Source: an uncultured Gammaproteobacteria bacterium (GTDB lineage: Bacteria; Pseudomonadota; Gammaproteobacteria; Xanthomonadales; Xanthomonadaceae). Taken from it: 64,000 nt of DNA. Shown here piece after piece: positions 29,354 to 36,368 of this stretch. The notes below the pieces were generated by a model that searched no databases, was not told the DNA's origin, and saw only the letters and a program-made list of their open reading frames with translations. Position 1 is the stretch's first letter; every line of letters begins with the position of its first letter. Location of the stretch: assembly GCA_946885735.1 (NCBI GenBank), contig CAMPGW010000002.1:13525-77524 (forward strand). The letters are read 5' to 3'. A program made the translations under genes and the position numbers.

Positions 29354-30115
29354 ATGAATGCGAGCGCGAGCGCGGCGTCGGTAGCCGGCTGGGACAAGTA
29401 CCGGAACTTCCACCTGTGGATGCTGCTGCCCTTCGCCATCTCGGTGCTGGGGTTCTCGTACAGCTACTACTTCAACCTGAGAGGCGCTACCTTCCACCAG
29501 CACGTGCATGGCCTGTCGGCCACGCTCTGGTACATCCTGGTGGTGGTGCAGCCCTGGCTGATCACCCGGCGGCGCGACGTTCCGCGCCATCGCCTGCTCG
29601 GCGCCTTCGCGACCCTGCTCGCCGGCGTGGTCGCCGGCAGCGCGCTCACCATCATCCCCAAGAACATCGACGACGTCGCCACCCTGGACCCGAACGGGTT
29701 CTTCAACCCGACCTTCGCCTACTTCGCCGTCATCGTGGACGTGGTGCTGGTGAGCCTGTTCCTGGCCAGCGTGGCGATGGCCATCGTCGCCATGAAGCGC
29801 CGCGACCTCGCCGGCCACGTGCAGTGGATGATGGCCTCGGTGTTCTTCGTGCTCTCGCCCGGCCTGGCGCGGATGTTCGGCATCGCCTGGATCATGGCCA
29901 ACCAGGGCAACATGGCCGGCATCTCGCTGGTGAAGCTGGCGCTGCCGTCCATGCTGGTGATGATGGCGCTGGTCCTCGTGTACTACCGCAAGTTCGGCAG
30001 CTTCCGGCATCCCTCGTTCTGGCTGCTGATGGTCGCCCACCTCACCTACCTGTTCGTGGTGCCGGTGGGCGACGATCCGACGGTGCGGAGTATCCTGTCG
30101 GCGATCTTCAAATAG
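29354..30115 (+). CDS. Multi-pass membrane protein of unknown function
   Basis: 253 residues from the ATG at 29354, preceded by AAGGGGAG. It has about seven hydrophobic segments. Histidines near membrane faces (FHQHVHGLSATLWYI, GHVQWMMASVFF) resemble the DUF2306/DUF420-like heme-type membrane proteins, but I cannot assign a family with certainty. It is followed after nine bases by the DUF411 lipoprotein, so the two are probably co-transcribed, and a metal or redox role is conceivable. Confidence 0.75.
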   Translation: MNASASAASVAGWDKYRNFHLWMLLPFAISVLGFSYSYYFNLRGATFHQHVHGLSATLWYILVVVQPWLITRRRDVPRHRLLGAFATLLAGVVAGSALTIIPKNIDDVATLDPNGFFNPTFAYFAVIVDVVLVSLFLASVAMAIVAMKRRDLAGHVQWMMASVFFVLSPGLARMFGIAWIMANQGNMAGISLVKLALPSMLVMMALVLVYYRKFGSFRHPSFWLLMVAHLTYLFVVPVGDDPTVRSILSAIFK

Positions 30116-30124
30116 GAGGGATTC

Positions 30125-30676
30125 ATGAAGCGCAACGTACTCGCCTTCGCTTCGGTCCTCTGGGCTGCCGGAACCATGGCTTGCTCCGGGCCTGACAGTC
30201 CGGCCGCCAGCGAAACCGCCGCGTCGCTCGAAGCGGCTGCGGCTCCCGCAGAAACTGCCAGCGTGCCTGGCGCAAGCGATTCCACCCCCGCCGCCAACGT
30301 GCTGCCCCTCGTGGTCGTACACAAGAGCCCGCAATGCGGATGCTGCACTGCCTGGGTCGAGCACATGCGCAGCGCCGGGTTCGAGGTCGAGGTGCGTGAC
30401 ACGAACGACCTGGATCCGATCAAGCGCAGTCTTGGCGTGCCTTCCCACAAGGCGTCCTGCCATACCGCGCAGGTCGGTGACTACTTTGTCGAGGGCCACG
30501 TTCCCGCCGACGACGTGAAGCGCCTGCTGGCCGAGAAGCCGCATGCCCGCGGCCTCGCCGTTCCCGGCATGCCGGCGGGTTCGCCGGGCATGGAGGTTCC
30601 GGCCGGACACGAGCAGCCCTATGCGGTGGACCTGGTGGCTGCCGACGGGACGTCGTCGGCGTTTGCCCATCACTGA
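30125..30676 (+). CDS. DUF411 metal-binding lipoprotein
   Basis: 183 residues. The lipobox AGTMACSG near residue 20 marks a lipoprotein. A low-complexity Ala/Ser/Glu linker (residues ~22-58) leads to the DUF411 domain: VVHKSPQCGCCTAWVEHM with a CxCC motif near residue 72, VPSHKASCHTAQVGDYFVEGHVPADDV, and a Met/Gly-rich tail (GMPAGSPGMEVPAGHEQPY). DUF411 proteins (CopG-like) occur with copper and silver resistance genes and probably bind the metal through these Cys/Met/His residues in the periplasm. No classical cop genes are nearby. Confidence 0.88.
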   Translation: MKRNVLAFASVLWAAGTMACSGPDSPAASETAASLEAAAAPAETASVPGASDSTPAANVLPLVVVHKSPQCGCCTAWVEHMRSAGFEVEVRDTNDLDPIKRSLGVPSHKASCHTAQVGDYFVEGHVPADDVKRLLAEKPHARGLAVPGMPAGSPGMEVPAGHEQPYAVDLVAADGTSSAFAHH

Positions 30677-30695
30677 GCCGGGCTGAAGCCCGGCT
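30676..30695 (+). terminator. Hairpin at the stop of the DUF411 gene
   Basis: A perfect 9-bp inverted repeat AGCCGGGCT / AGCCCGGCT with two bases between begins on the last base of the stop codon. No T-tract follows, so termination is only possible. Confidence 0.4.
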
Positions 30696-30783
30696 AAGCG
30701 CGCAGGCCTTCGTCAACGGACGGTTCGCAAATGCGGAGCGGCCAGGCGCTAGATTGGAAGCTCGATCCGACCAGGAGAGCTCC

Positions 30784-31122
30784 ATGACCGCCAGGGAAGG
30801 CAAGCACGACATCGACAAGGAAAAGTTCGGCTCCGGCACGCCGGGTGACCAGGGCACCCAGTCCGTGGTGGGCGCGCAGCCCGACGGCGGTGGCGCCGGA
30901 CTCGGCACCCGCGTGCGCAGCGGCGACGGTTCGCCGCAGGACATCGCCGAAGCGGGCGGCAATCCTCAGCATCGCAATGCGCCTGGACCGGACTCGGCCG
31001 AGGCCACGGAGTCGGCGAGCGAGTCCTACGACGAAACCGAGCAGGACGGCACGCAGCTGCGCACCGGCTCCGGAGATCGCAATACGGCCAGCGGGTCGTC
31101 CACGCAGGACCTCAACGCCTAA
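30784..31122 (+). CDS. Small hydrophilic, probably disordered protein
   Basis: 112 residues from the ATG at 30784, preceded by AGGAGAGC. The composition is dominated by Gly, Asp, Glu, Ser, Gln and Thr with no Trp, only one Tyr and no hydrophobic core, so it should be intrinsically disordered, like hydrophilin or stress-related proteins. No motif is recognised. The good ribosome binding site and clean stop support a real gene. It converges with the membrane-protein gene at 31129. Confidence 0.65.
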   Translation: MTAREGKHDIDKEKFGSGTPGDQGTQSVVGAQPDGGGAGLGTRVRSGDGSPQDIAEAGGNPQHRNAPGPDSAEATESASESYDETEQDGTQLRTGSGDRNTASGSSTQDLNA

Positions 31123-31128
31123 AGCGGG

Positions 31129-31767
31129 TCAGTTGAGCATCGACCCCGGGCTCGGCTCGCCGGGCAGGACGGGCTCGACCGTGGTGCGCCCAGGCACGTG
31201 CAGGCGGTCGAGTTGCCCCAGGCGCTCGGCCAGCGCCTCGGCGTCCAGCGCGCCTTCCTCGTGCAGCCAGGCGAAGCGCTTGCGCTGGCGGGCCACGTCT
31301 TCGCTGGCGTCGATGAAGTCGTGCCAGCGGCGCAACTGCTCCAGCCTGCGCGCCTCGAGCTCCGCCATCAGCGCGGACTGCTGCGCGTCCTCGATGACGA
31401 AGAGCGTGCCGTTTTCGCAAGGGATCTTGACGTAGCGAACCGTGCGCAGCCAGACCCACGCCACGCAGCCCGCGCCGACGAACAGCCAGAACGAAGGAAC
31501 CAGCGCCTGCGTCTGCGTGTAGCGCATGACGGTCAGCACCGCACCCAATGCGATCCACAACCAGCCAACATTCATCAGCCAGGTATTGCGCTCGATGAAG
31601 AAGCCATGGTCGCGCGACAGCGCGGTGTACGAGGTCTTGATGGTCGTGCTGGAGGTCCGGTCGGCAAGGGTGTACTTCAGCTCGTCCTCGGCGAACACGA
31701 AGGTCGCGGTGTTGCCCGCCTTCGATTGCGTGACCTGGTGGTCCTGGAAGTCATCGGTGTGCGACAT
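31129..31767 (-). CDS. Hypothetical protein with two membrane segments
   Basis: 212 residues. The N-terminal ~60 residues are polar beta-like (ATFVFAEDELKYTLADRTSS), followed by two adjacent membrane helices (WLMNVGWLWIALGAVLTV and LVPSFWLFVGAGCVAWVW, residues ~65-105), a short beta part (YVKIPCENGTLFVIEDA) and a charged helical tail with coiled-coil character. This resembles bacterial proteins with a PH-like domain around a helical hairpin, but no function is known. A ~120-base gap separates it from the ClpP-like gene, which reads the same way. Confidence 0.75.
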   Translation of the reverse strand: MSHTDDFQDHQVTQSKAGNTATFVFAEDELKYTLADRTSSTTIKTSYTALSRDHGFFIERNTWLMNVGWLWIALGAVLTVMRYTQTQALVPSFWLFVGAGCVAWVWLRTVRYVKIPCENGTLFVIEDAQQSALMAELEARRLEQLRRWHDFIDASEDVARQRKRFAWLHEEGALDAEALAERLGQLDRLHVPGRTTVEPVLPGEPSPGSMLN

Positions 31768-31891
31768 GGAGGGCTTTCTGGTGATTGCGATCCCGCAGGC
31801 TGCAGCGAAAGACGATGCCTGTCAACGCAGCACGCCGGCACGCCGCGGTGCTGTAGGAAACGTCCTACACGACCTCGGGCCGAACGGCTGA

Positions 31892-33169
31892 CTAGCGCTC
31901 GGAACCGGACTTGTGCCGCGGTTCGGAGGGTTCGCCCGAGCCCGCCTCCGTCGGCGCTTCCGCCGTCGAATCCGGCGCGATCGGTTCCTCCTCCGTGCCT
32001 GGCTCCTGGCCGGTCGGCGCCTCCTCCTTCGGCTCTTGCGCGGCCGGCTCCCGCGCCACGGCCTCCTGCGCAGGCTCCTTCACCGGCTCCGGCTCGAGTT
32101 GGCCAAGATCGAACTCCGATAGCGGACTCTCGGCTGGACAGGAGGCGTCGGGAAATCCGAAACGCGCACGCAGGCTCAGTCCGCAGGCATTCTGGTCGTC
32201 GAGGTCGCTGAGCACGCCGCGGCAGCGCTGGTCGAAGGCGCGCGCGAAGGCGTCGCGACGGGCCACGAAGTCCTCGCCGCATTCGCGCTGCAGGCGCAGC
32301 CGGTCGAGGTCGTCCTGCGCCGAGTTGATGCCCTCCAACCCGAAACGCATCAGCTCATCGTCCGTCAACACGCGCAGGCTGCGATTCGGCACCGCCTTCA
32401 TGAGGTCCGCGATCGCGGTGCTGGTGCCGTTGCGCTCCAGGTAGTCGCGGACGCGGTCGTAGACAAGCTTCAGCTCCGCGTTGAGTTCCGCGCGCGTCGT
32501 CGCCGTCGAACTCATGCGGATGATGCGGTGGATGCCGATCCTCCCGGCCAGGTGCCGCACGTCGCCGCCGCTCAGCACCAGCACGCAGGCGCTGTGGCAG
32601 ACCGAATCCTCGCGAACCCAGACCGTCCAGCGCGAATCGGCGATGACATCGCCGGCCCGGATCGCGTCCTCCACCTGCCCGCCGGCGGAATCCAGGTCGA
32701 GCACGCGCTTGCCGATCTTCAGTCCGTCCGCCACGCGCGCGACGCGCTCGACCAGCGTGGCGAAATCGGCGGCGATGCGGCCCCGGTAGCGCAGCCGCAG
32801 CACGCCGCGATCCACGCAGTCGCCCAGGGCCGCCTCGAGCGTCTTGCGATCCATGGCGGGCAGCCTCTCGCCGTCGCCATGCGCCGCGTAGTTCAGGCTG
32901 CAGCTCAGCGAGGCATGGCCGGACGCGAGCTCGACGGGCGACCAGTCCAGTTTGTCTGGCCCGGACTTGGTGCCGAGCTTCGGCGCCTGAGGCTCGGGCG
33001 TGATGGGCGCGACGCTGATGGCGCCGTTTTCCAGGCCCGCCGCCGCTTCCACCGTCGTCAAGGGCGCCGCGGGCGGCGCAGGCGGCGCCTGCCGGTTGCA
33101 GGCGACCGACAGAAGCAGGATCGCCAGGGTGCATACACGACGGAATCGAACCAGGAGAGACTTCTGCAT
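31892..33169 (-). CDS. ClpP/crotonase-fold periplasmic lipoprotein
   Basis: 425 residues from the ATG at 33169, preceded by AGGAGAG. LLLSVACN is a lipobox, so the mature protein is a lipoprotein. The central domain (residues ~90-260) matches predicted periplasmic ClpP-like proteins (COG3904 type): KRVLDLDSAGGQVEDAI is the oxyanion-type block and DSVCHSACVLVLSGG carries the candidate nucleophile Ser. RIGIHRI follows with a His. The C-terminal ~90 residues are Pro/Glu-rich and disordered. It lies 59 bases downstream of mrpG in the same direction and may be the last gene of the antiporter operon. A role in envelope quality control is inference. Confidence 0.8.
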   Translation of the reverse strand: MQKSLLVRFRRVCTLAILLLSVACNRQAPPAPPAAPLTTVEAAAGLENGAISVAPITPEPQAPKLGTKSGPDKLDWSPVELASGHASLSCSLNYAAHGDGERLPAMDRKTLEAALGDCVDRGVLRLRYRGRIAADFATLVERVARVADGLKIGKRVLDLDSAGGQVEDAIRAGDVIADSRWTVWVREDSVCHSACVLVLSGGDVRHLAGRIGIHRIIRMSSTATTRAELNAELKLVYDRVRDYLERNGTSTAIADLMKAVPNRSLRVLTDDELMRFGLEGINSAQDDLDRLRLQRECGEDFVARRDAFARAFDQRCRGVLSDLDDQNACGLSLRARFGFPDASCPAESPLSEFDLGQLEPEPVKEPAQEAVAREPAAQEPKEEAPTGQEPGTEEEPIAPDSTAEAPTEAGSGEPSEPRHKSGSER

Positions 33170-33228
33170 GCGTCGATTGTATCGCCACCCCCGCACGCGA
33201 AGGCTTCAGAACCCGAGATGCCCCGGGT

Positions 33229-33597
33229 TCAGTCTTCCCCGGCTGCGTCTTCCGGCAACGGCGCCAGGGGCGGCGGCACGCCATCATGCTTGGCGAGGCG
33301 CTTGCGGAACAGCGCCGTGCGCATCAGCAGTACCGTCGTCACCGGCACCGTGATCGCCAGCAACACCGGCACCAGCAAGGGATGCAGCACCGCGCGGTTC
33401 TCCAGCACGGAAAAGTAAAGGGCTGCGGCGATGGCGACGCACCAGGTCGCGAAGGTGTAGGCGAGCGCTGGCGGGTGCATCCGCAACACGAAGCCCGGCA
33501 GGCGCAGGAAGCCGATCGCCGAAACCAGCAAGAACACGCCGCTCAACGCGACCAGGATCGCGACGGGGACCTCGATCCAGGCGGGCAGCGGCGTCAT
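33229..33597 (-). CDS. mrpG: Mrp cation/proton antiporter subunit G
   Basis: 122 residues with three membrane helices. LSGVFLLVSAIGFLRLPGF and LRMHPPALAYTFATWCVAIA match the MnhG/PhaG family. The start at 33597 overlaps the stop of mrpF. MrpG is a small inner-membrane subunit required for assembly of the Mrp complex, which exchanges Na+ (or K+) for protons and supports salt and alkali tolerance. The C-terminus has a Pro-rich acidic tail (PPPLAPLPEDAAGED). Confidence 0.9.
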   Translation of the reverse strand: MTPLPAWIEVPVAILVALSGVFLLVSAIGFLRLPGFVLRMHPPALAYTFATWCVAIAAALYFSVLENRAVLHPLLVPVLLAITVPVTTVLLMRTALFRKRLAKHDGVPPPLAPLPEDAAGED

Positions 33598-33872
33598 TCG
33601 ACCACCTCGCCACGCAGGATGAACTTGGCCATCGCCGCCGACGTGAGGAAGCCGAACACCGCGATCAGCAGCGCGGCCTCGAAGCAGCGGTCGCTCTGGT
33701 GGCCGATGCCGATGACCATCATCACCAGCATCGCGTGCAGGTACAGCAGGTCGAGCGCGAACACGCGGTCCTGGGCACGCGGCCCACGCAGCAGGCGCAC
33801 CAGCACCAGCAGCGATGCCACCGCGTAACAGCCCAGGGCGAAGGCGATGGAGTATTCGAGCAAGGCACTCAC
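33594..33872 (-). CDS. mrpF: Mrp cation/proton antiporter subunit F
   Basis: 92 residues from a GTG at 33872 that overlaps the stop of mrpE; no ATG is available without running deep into mrpE. Three membrane helices and the segment LVRLLRGPRAQDRVFALDLL identify the MnhF/PhaF family, in which the Arg/Asp pair after the first helix is conserved. It lies in the conserved E-F-G order. Confidence 0.9.
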   Translation of the reverse strand: MSALLEYSIAFALGCYAVASLLVLVRLLRGPRAQDRVFALDLLYLHAMLVMMVIGIGHQSDRCFEAALLIAVFGFLTSAAMAKFILRGEVVE

Positions 33873-34366
33873 TCGAAGATCTCCCGCAAGGGTCGTTCGT
33901 AGCGGTCCTTGAAACGCGCGACGAAGGCGCCCTCGTCCGGCACGTCCCACACATGGAGCAGCAGCGAACTGCCATCCACCGCGATCTCCGACCAGACCGT
34001 GCCCGGCACGATCGTCGTCACCAGCGACAAGGCCGCCAGTCCGAGCGGGTCGCGCAGGTCCAGCGGCACCACCACGAAGGCGGATCGCGGTTGCCGCCAG
34101 CGCCAGAGCAGCACGCCCCGGCCAACCGCCAGGTTCGACAGCAGCACGTCGCCCAACACGAGCAGGACGAAGCGGAAGATCGCGCGCGGCCGGCGCACAT
34201 GCACCACGGGTGGACGAAAACTCGCGGCGATGATGGGCACGGCAAGCGCGAGCACGGCGCCGACCAGCACCTGGCCCAGGCTGCCGCTGCGCGCGAGCAG
34301 CAGCCACAGCACCAGCAGCACGGCCGACAGCAGCGGCTCGGGCATCAGTTTGCGCAGGCGGGTCAT
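33869..34366 (-). CDS. mrpE: Mrp cation/proton antiporter subunit E
   Basis: 165 residues from the ATG at 34366, overlapping the stop of mrpD by four bases. Two N-terminal membrane helices (LLSAVLLVLWLLLARSGSLG) are followed by RAIFRFVLLVLGDVLLSNLAV and a soluble C-terminal part with LVTTIVPGTVWSEIAVDG, the MnhE/PhaE signature. MrpE is a structural subunit of the antiporter complex. Confidence 0.9.
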   Translation of the reverse strand: MTRLRKLMPEPLLSAVLLVLWLLLARSGSLGQVLVGAVLALAVPIIAASFRPPVVHVRRPRAIFRFVLLVLGDVLLSNLAVGRGVLLWRWRQPRSAFVVVPLDLRDPLGLAALSLVTTIVPGTVWSEIAVDGSSLLLHVWDVPDEGAFVARFKDRYERPLREIFE

Positions 34367-36027
34367 GGCGAACCCACCGTGCCGGTGGAACCTGCGGTCG
34401 GGCCGGGCCGCGCGCGCGCGCCCAGCACGGCGTCCACGTAGGGCCGCGGCGCATGCAGGTAGTCCGCCGTCTGGCGCGTGTAACGCGCGGCCGGCTCCGC
34501 GAACACCGTCAGGGCCAGGCAAGCGACGAGCAGCGTGGACACCGCGACCGCCTCGACCGCATGCACGGGCGGCGCGATGCGCCCGCCCTTGGCCCAGAAA
34601 TGCCGGATGCCGGCACGCGCCAGCGACACCGTGGCGCACAGGCCCGACGCGAGCAGCAGTCCGATCAACAGCCATTCGGTGCCGGGGATGGCCTCCACCG
34701 CCGCTGTCCCTTCGATGACGTCCGGCTGCAGCATCGCGAGCAACAGCGCCAGCTTGCCGAGGAAACCGGACAGCGGCGGCAGCCCGGCCACGAGCAGCGC
34801 GAACACCATGAAGGCAAGCCCGAGCGCGGCCACCGATACCGGCACGGGCCGGCCGACGAGCGGCACCTGGTCGTCGTCGAGGATGTCGTCCTCGTCCACC
34901 ACGTGCGGCGTCTCGGGGCTTCGTCCCCGGCCCTGCGCACTCGTGCGCTTGACCAGTTCCACCATCAGGAACAGGCCGCTCGCCGCCAGCGTGGCGCTCG
35001 CCAGGTAGAACAGCGCCGCCCCCAGCACCGACGCCGACCCGATGCCGATCGCGGCCATCACCGTGCCGGAGGAAACCAGCAGCGAAAAGGCGGCGATGCG
35101 GTCGACGCGGATCGAACCGAGCAGTCCCGCGGCGCCGAAAGCCAGCGTCGCCACGCCGCCCGCCAGCAGCAAGGGTGCGCCGATATGCGCCGACGCGCCG
35201 GCCTCCCAGAAGAACATCAGCGTCCAGATCCGCAACACGGCGTAGATGCCCACCTTGGTCATCAGCACGAACAGCGCCGCCACCGGCACGCTCGCGGCGG
35301 TGTAGGCCGGCACCAGCCAGGCATTGAGCGGCCAGATCGCGGCCTTCACCAGGAAGGCCACGCCGAGCATCGCCGCGCCGGCATGCAGCAGCCCGCGGTC
35401 CTTCAGGTCAACCTGCGGGACCTTGTCGGCCATGTCGGCCATCGAGAGCGTGCCCAGCACCCCGTAGATCACCGCCAGGCCAATCAGGAACAGCGCCGAG
35501 GCCAGCAGGTTGACGGCGATGTAATGCAGGCCCGAGCGCACGCGCAGCGGCCCCGACCCGTGCAGCTGCAAACCGTAGGACGCCGCCAGCATCACCTCGA
35601 AGAACACGAACAGGTTGAACAGGTCGCCGGTCAGGAAAGCGCCGTTCAAGCCCATCAGCTGGATCTGGAACAGCGGATGGAAGTAGGCGCCGGCGCGCGA
35701 CCACCCGGCCTCGGCGTACAAGGCCGCGCCGAGTCCGACCAGTGCGACCAGCAACACCATCAAGGCCGAAAGCCGGTCGGCGACCAGGGTGATGCCGAAC
35801 GGCGCCTGCCAGTTCGCCGCCAGGTAGACGCCGATGTCGCCGGACGCACCGCCCGCGTCCACGCGCCACAGCAAGGCCGCCGCCACCAGCAGCCCGGCCA
35901 GCGTGGCGGCGATGCCCACCCTCGCCTGCGCCTGCCGGCGTTGCTCGCCGAGCAAGAGCATCAGCGCGGCCACCACCAGCGGCAGGATCACCGGCATCAC
36001 GACCAGCGTGGGCATCAGGCCGGTCAC
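34363..36027 (-). CDS. mrpD: Mrp cation/proton antiporter subunit D
   Basis: 554 residues with about 14 membrane helices, homologous to complex I subunits NuoM/NuoN. FLTGDLFNLFVFFEVMLAAS includes the conserved Glu of the proton channel, and AAIWPLNAWLVPAYTAA the conserved Lys/His region of the discontinuous helix. A hydrophilic, Asp-rich loop (VVDEDDILDDDQVPL) near residue 375 sits between membrane helices. MrpD and MrpA are the ion-translocating subunits. All neighbours overlap by four bases, so this is a tight operon. Confidence 0.93.
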   Translation of the reverse strand: MTGLMPTLVVMPVILPLVVAALMLLLGEQRRQAQARVGIAATLAGLLVAAALLWRVDAGGASGDIGVYLAANWQAPFGITLVADRLSALMVLLVALVGLGAALYAEAGWSRAGAYFHPLFQIQLMGLNGAFLTGDLFNLFVFFEVMLAASYGLQLHGSGPLRVRSGLHYIAVNLLASALFLIGLAVIYGVLGTLSMADMADKVPQVDLKDRGLLHAGAAMLGVAFLVKAAIWPLNAWLVPAYTAASVPVAALFVLMTKVGIYAVLRIWTLMFFWEAGASAHIGAPLLLAGGVATLAFGAAGLLGSIRVDRIAAFSLLVSSGTVMAAIGIGSASVLGAALFYLASATLAASGLFLMVELVKRTSAQGRGRSPETPHVVDEDDILDDDQVPLVGRPVPVSVAALGLAFMVFALLVAGLPPLSGFLGKLALLLAMLQPDVIEGTAAVEAIPGTEWLLIGLLLASGLCATVSLARAGIRHFWAKGGRIAPPVHAVEAVAVSTLLVACLALTVFAEPAARYTRQTADYLHAPRPYVDAVLGARARPGPTAGSTGTVGSP

Positions 36028-36368
36028 GGCGGATCCTCGCCGCCGTCCACGTGGTCGCTGCCGCTCAGGCCGCGCCCGGCGATCACCACCACCAGGAACA
36101 AGGCCGTCGTCGCGAAGCCGATGACGATCGCGGTCAACACCAGCGACTGCGGCATCGGGTCGGTGTAATGGGCGAGATCCGCGGCCAGACCCGGCGTGAT
36201 GATCGGCGGCCGGTCGATGACCAGGCTGCCCATGCTGAAGATGAAAAGGTTCACCGCGTACGACAGCAACACCAGGCCCATCACGACCTGGAAGGTACGC
36301 GGCCGCAGCACGAGCCAGACCCCTGCCCCGCCCAGCACGCCGATCACCAGGGCCAGCAGGACTTCCAT
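36024..36368 (-). CDS. mrpC: Mrp cation/proton antiporter subunit C
   Basis: 114 residues with three membrane helices, a NuoK homologue. LRPRTFQVVMGLVLLSYAVNLFIFSMG and DPMPQSLVLTAIVIGFATTA match MnhC/PhaC. The start overlaps the last base of the mrpA stop and the end overlaps mrpD. It provides the NuoK-like part of the ion path. Confidence 0.92.
   Translation of the reverse strand: MEVLLALVIGVLGGAGVWLVLRPRTFQVVMGLVLLSYAVNLFIFSMGSLVIDRPPIITPGLAADLAHYTDPMPQSLVLTAIVIGFATTALFLVVVIAGRGLSGSDHVDGGEDPP

Noticed and set aside
33209..33230. Hairpin GAACCCG/CGGGTTC at the end of mrpG
   Set aside because: Only seven base pairs, overlaps the stop codon and has no T-tract; not enough for a terminator.
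34453..36168. 571-codon plus-strand frame opposite mrpD
   Set aside because: Antisense shadow (Gln/Arg/His rich) of a multi-helix membrane protein.
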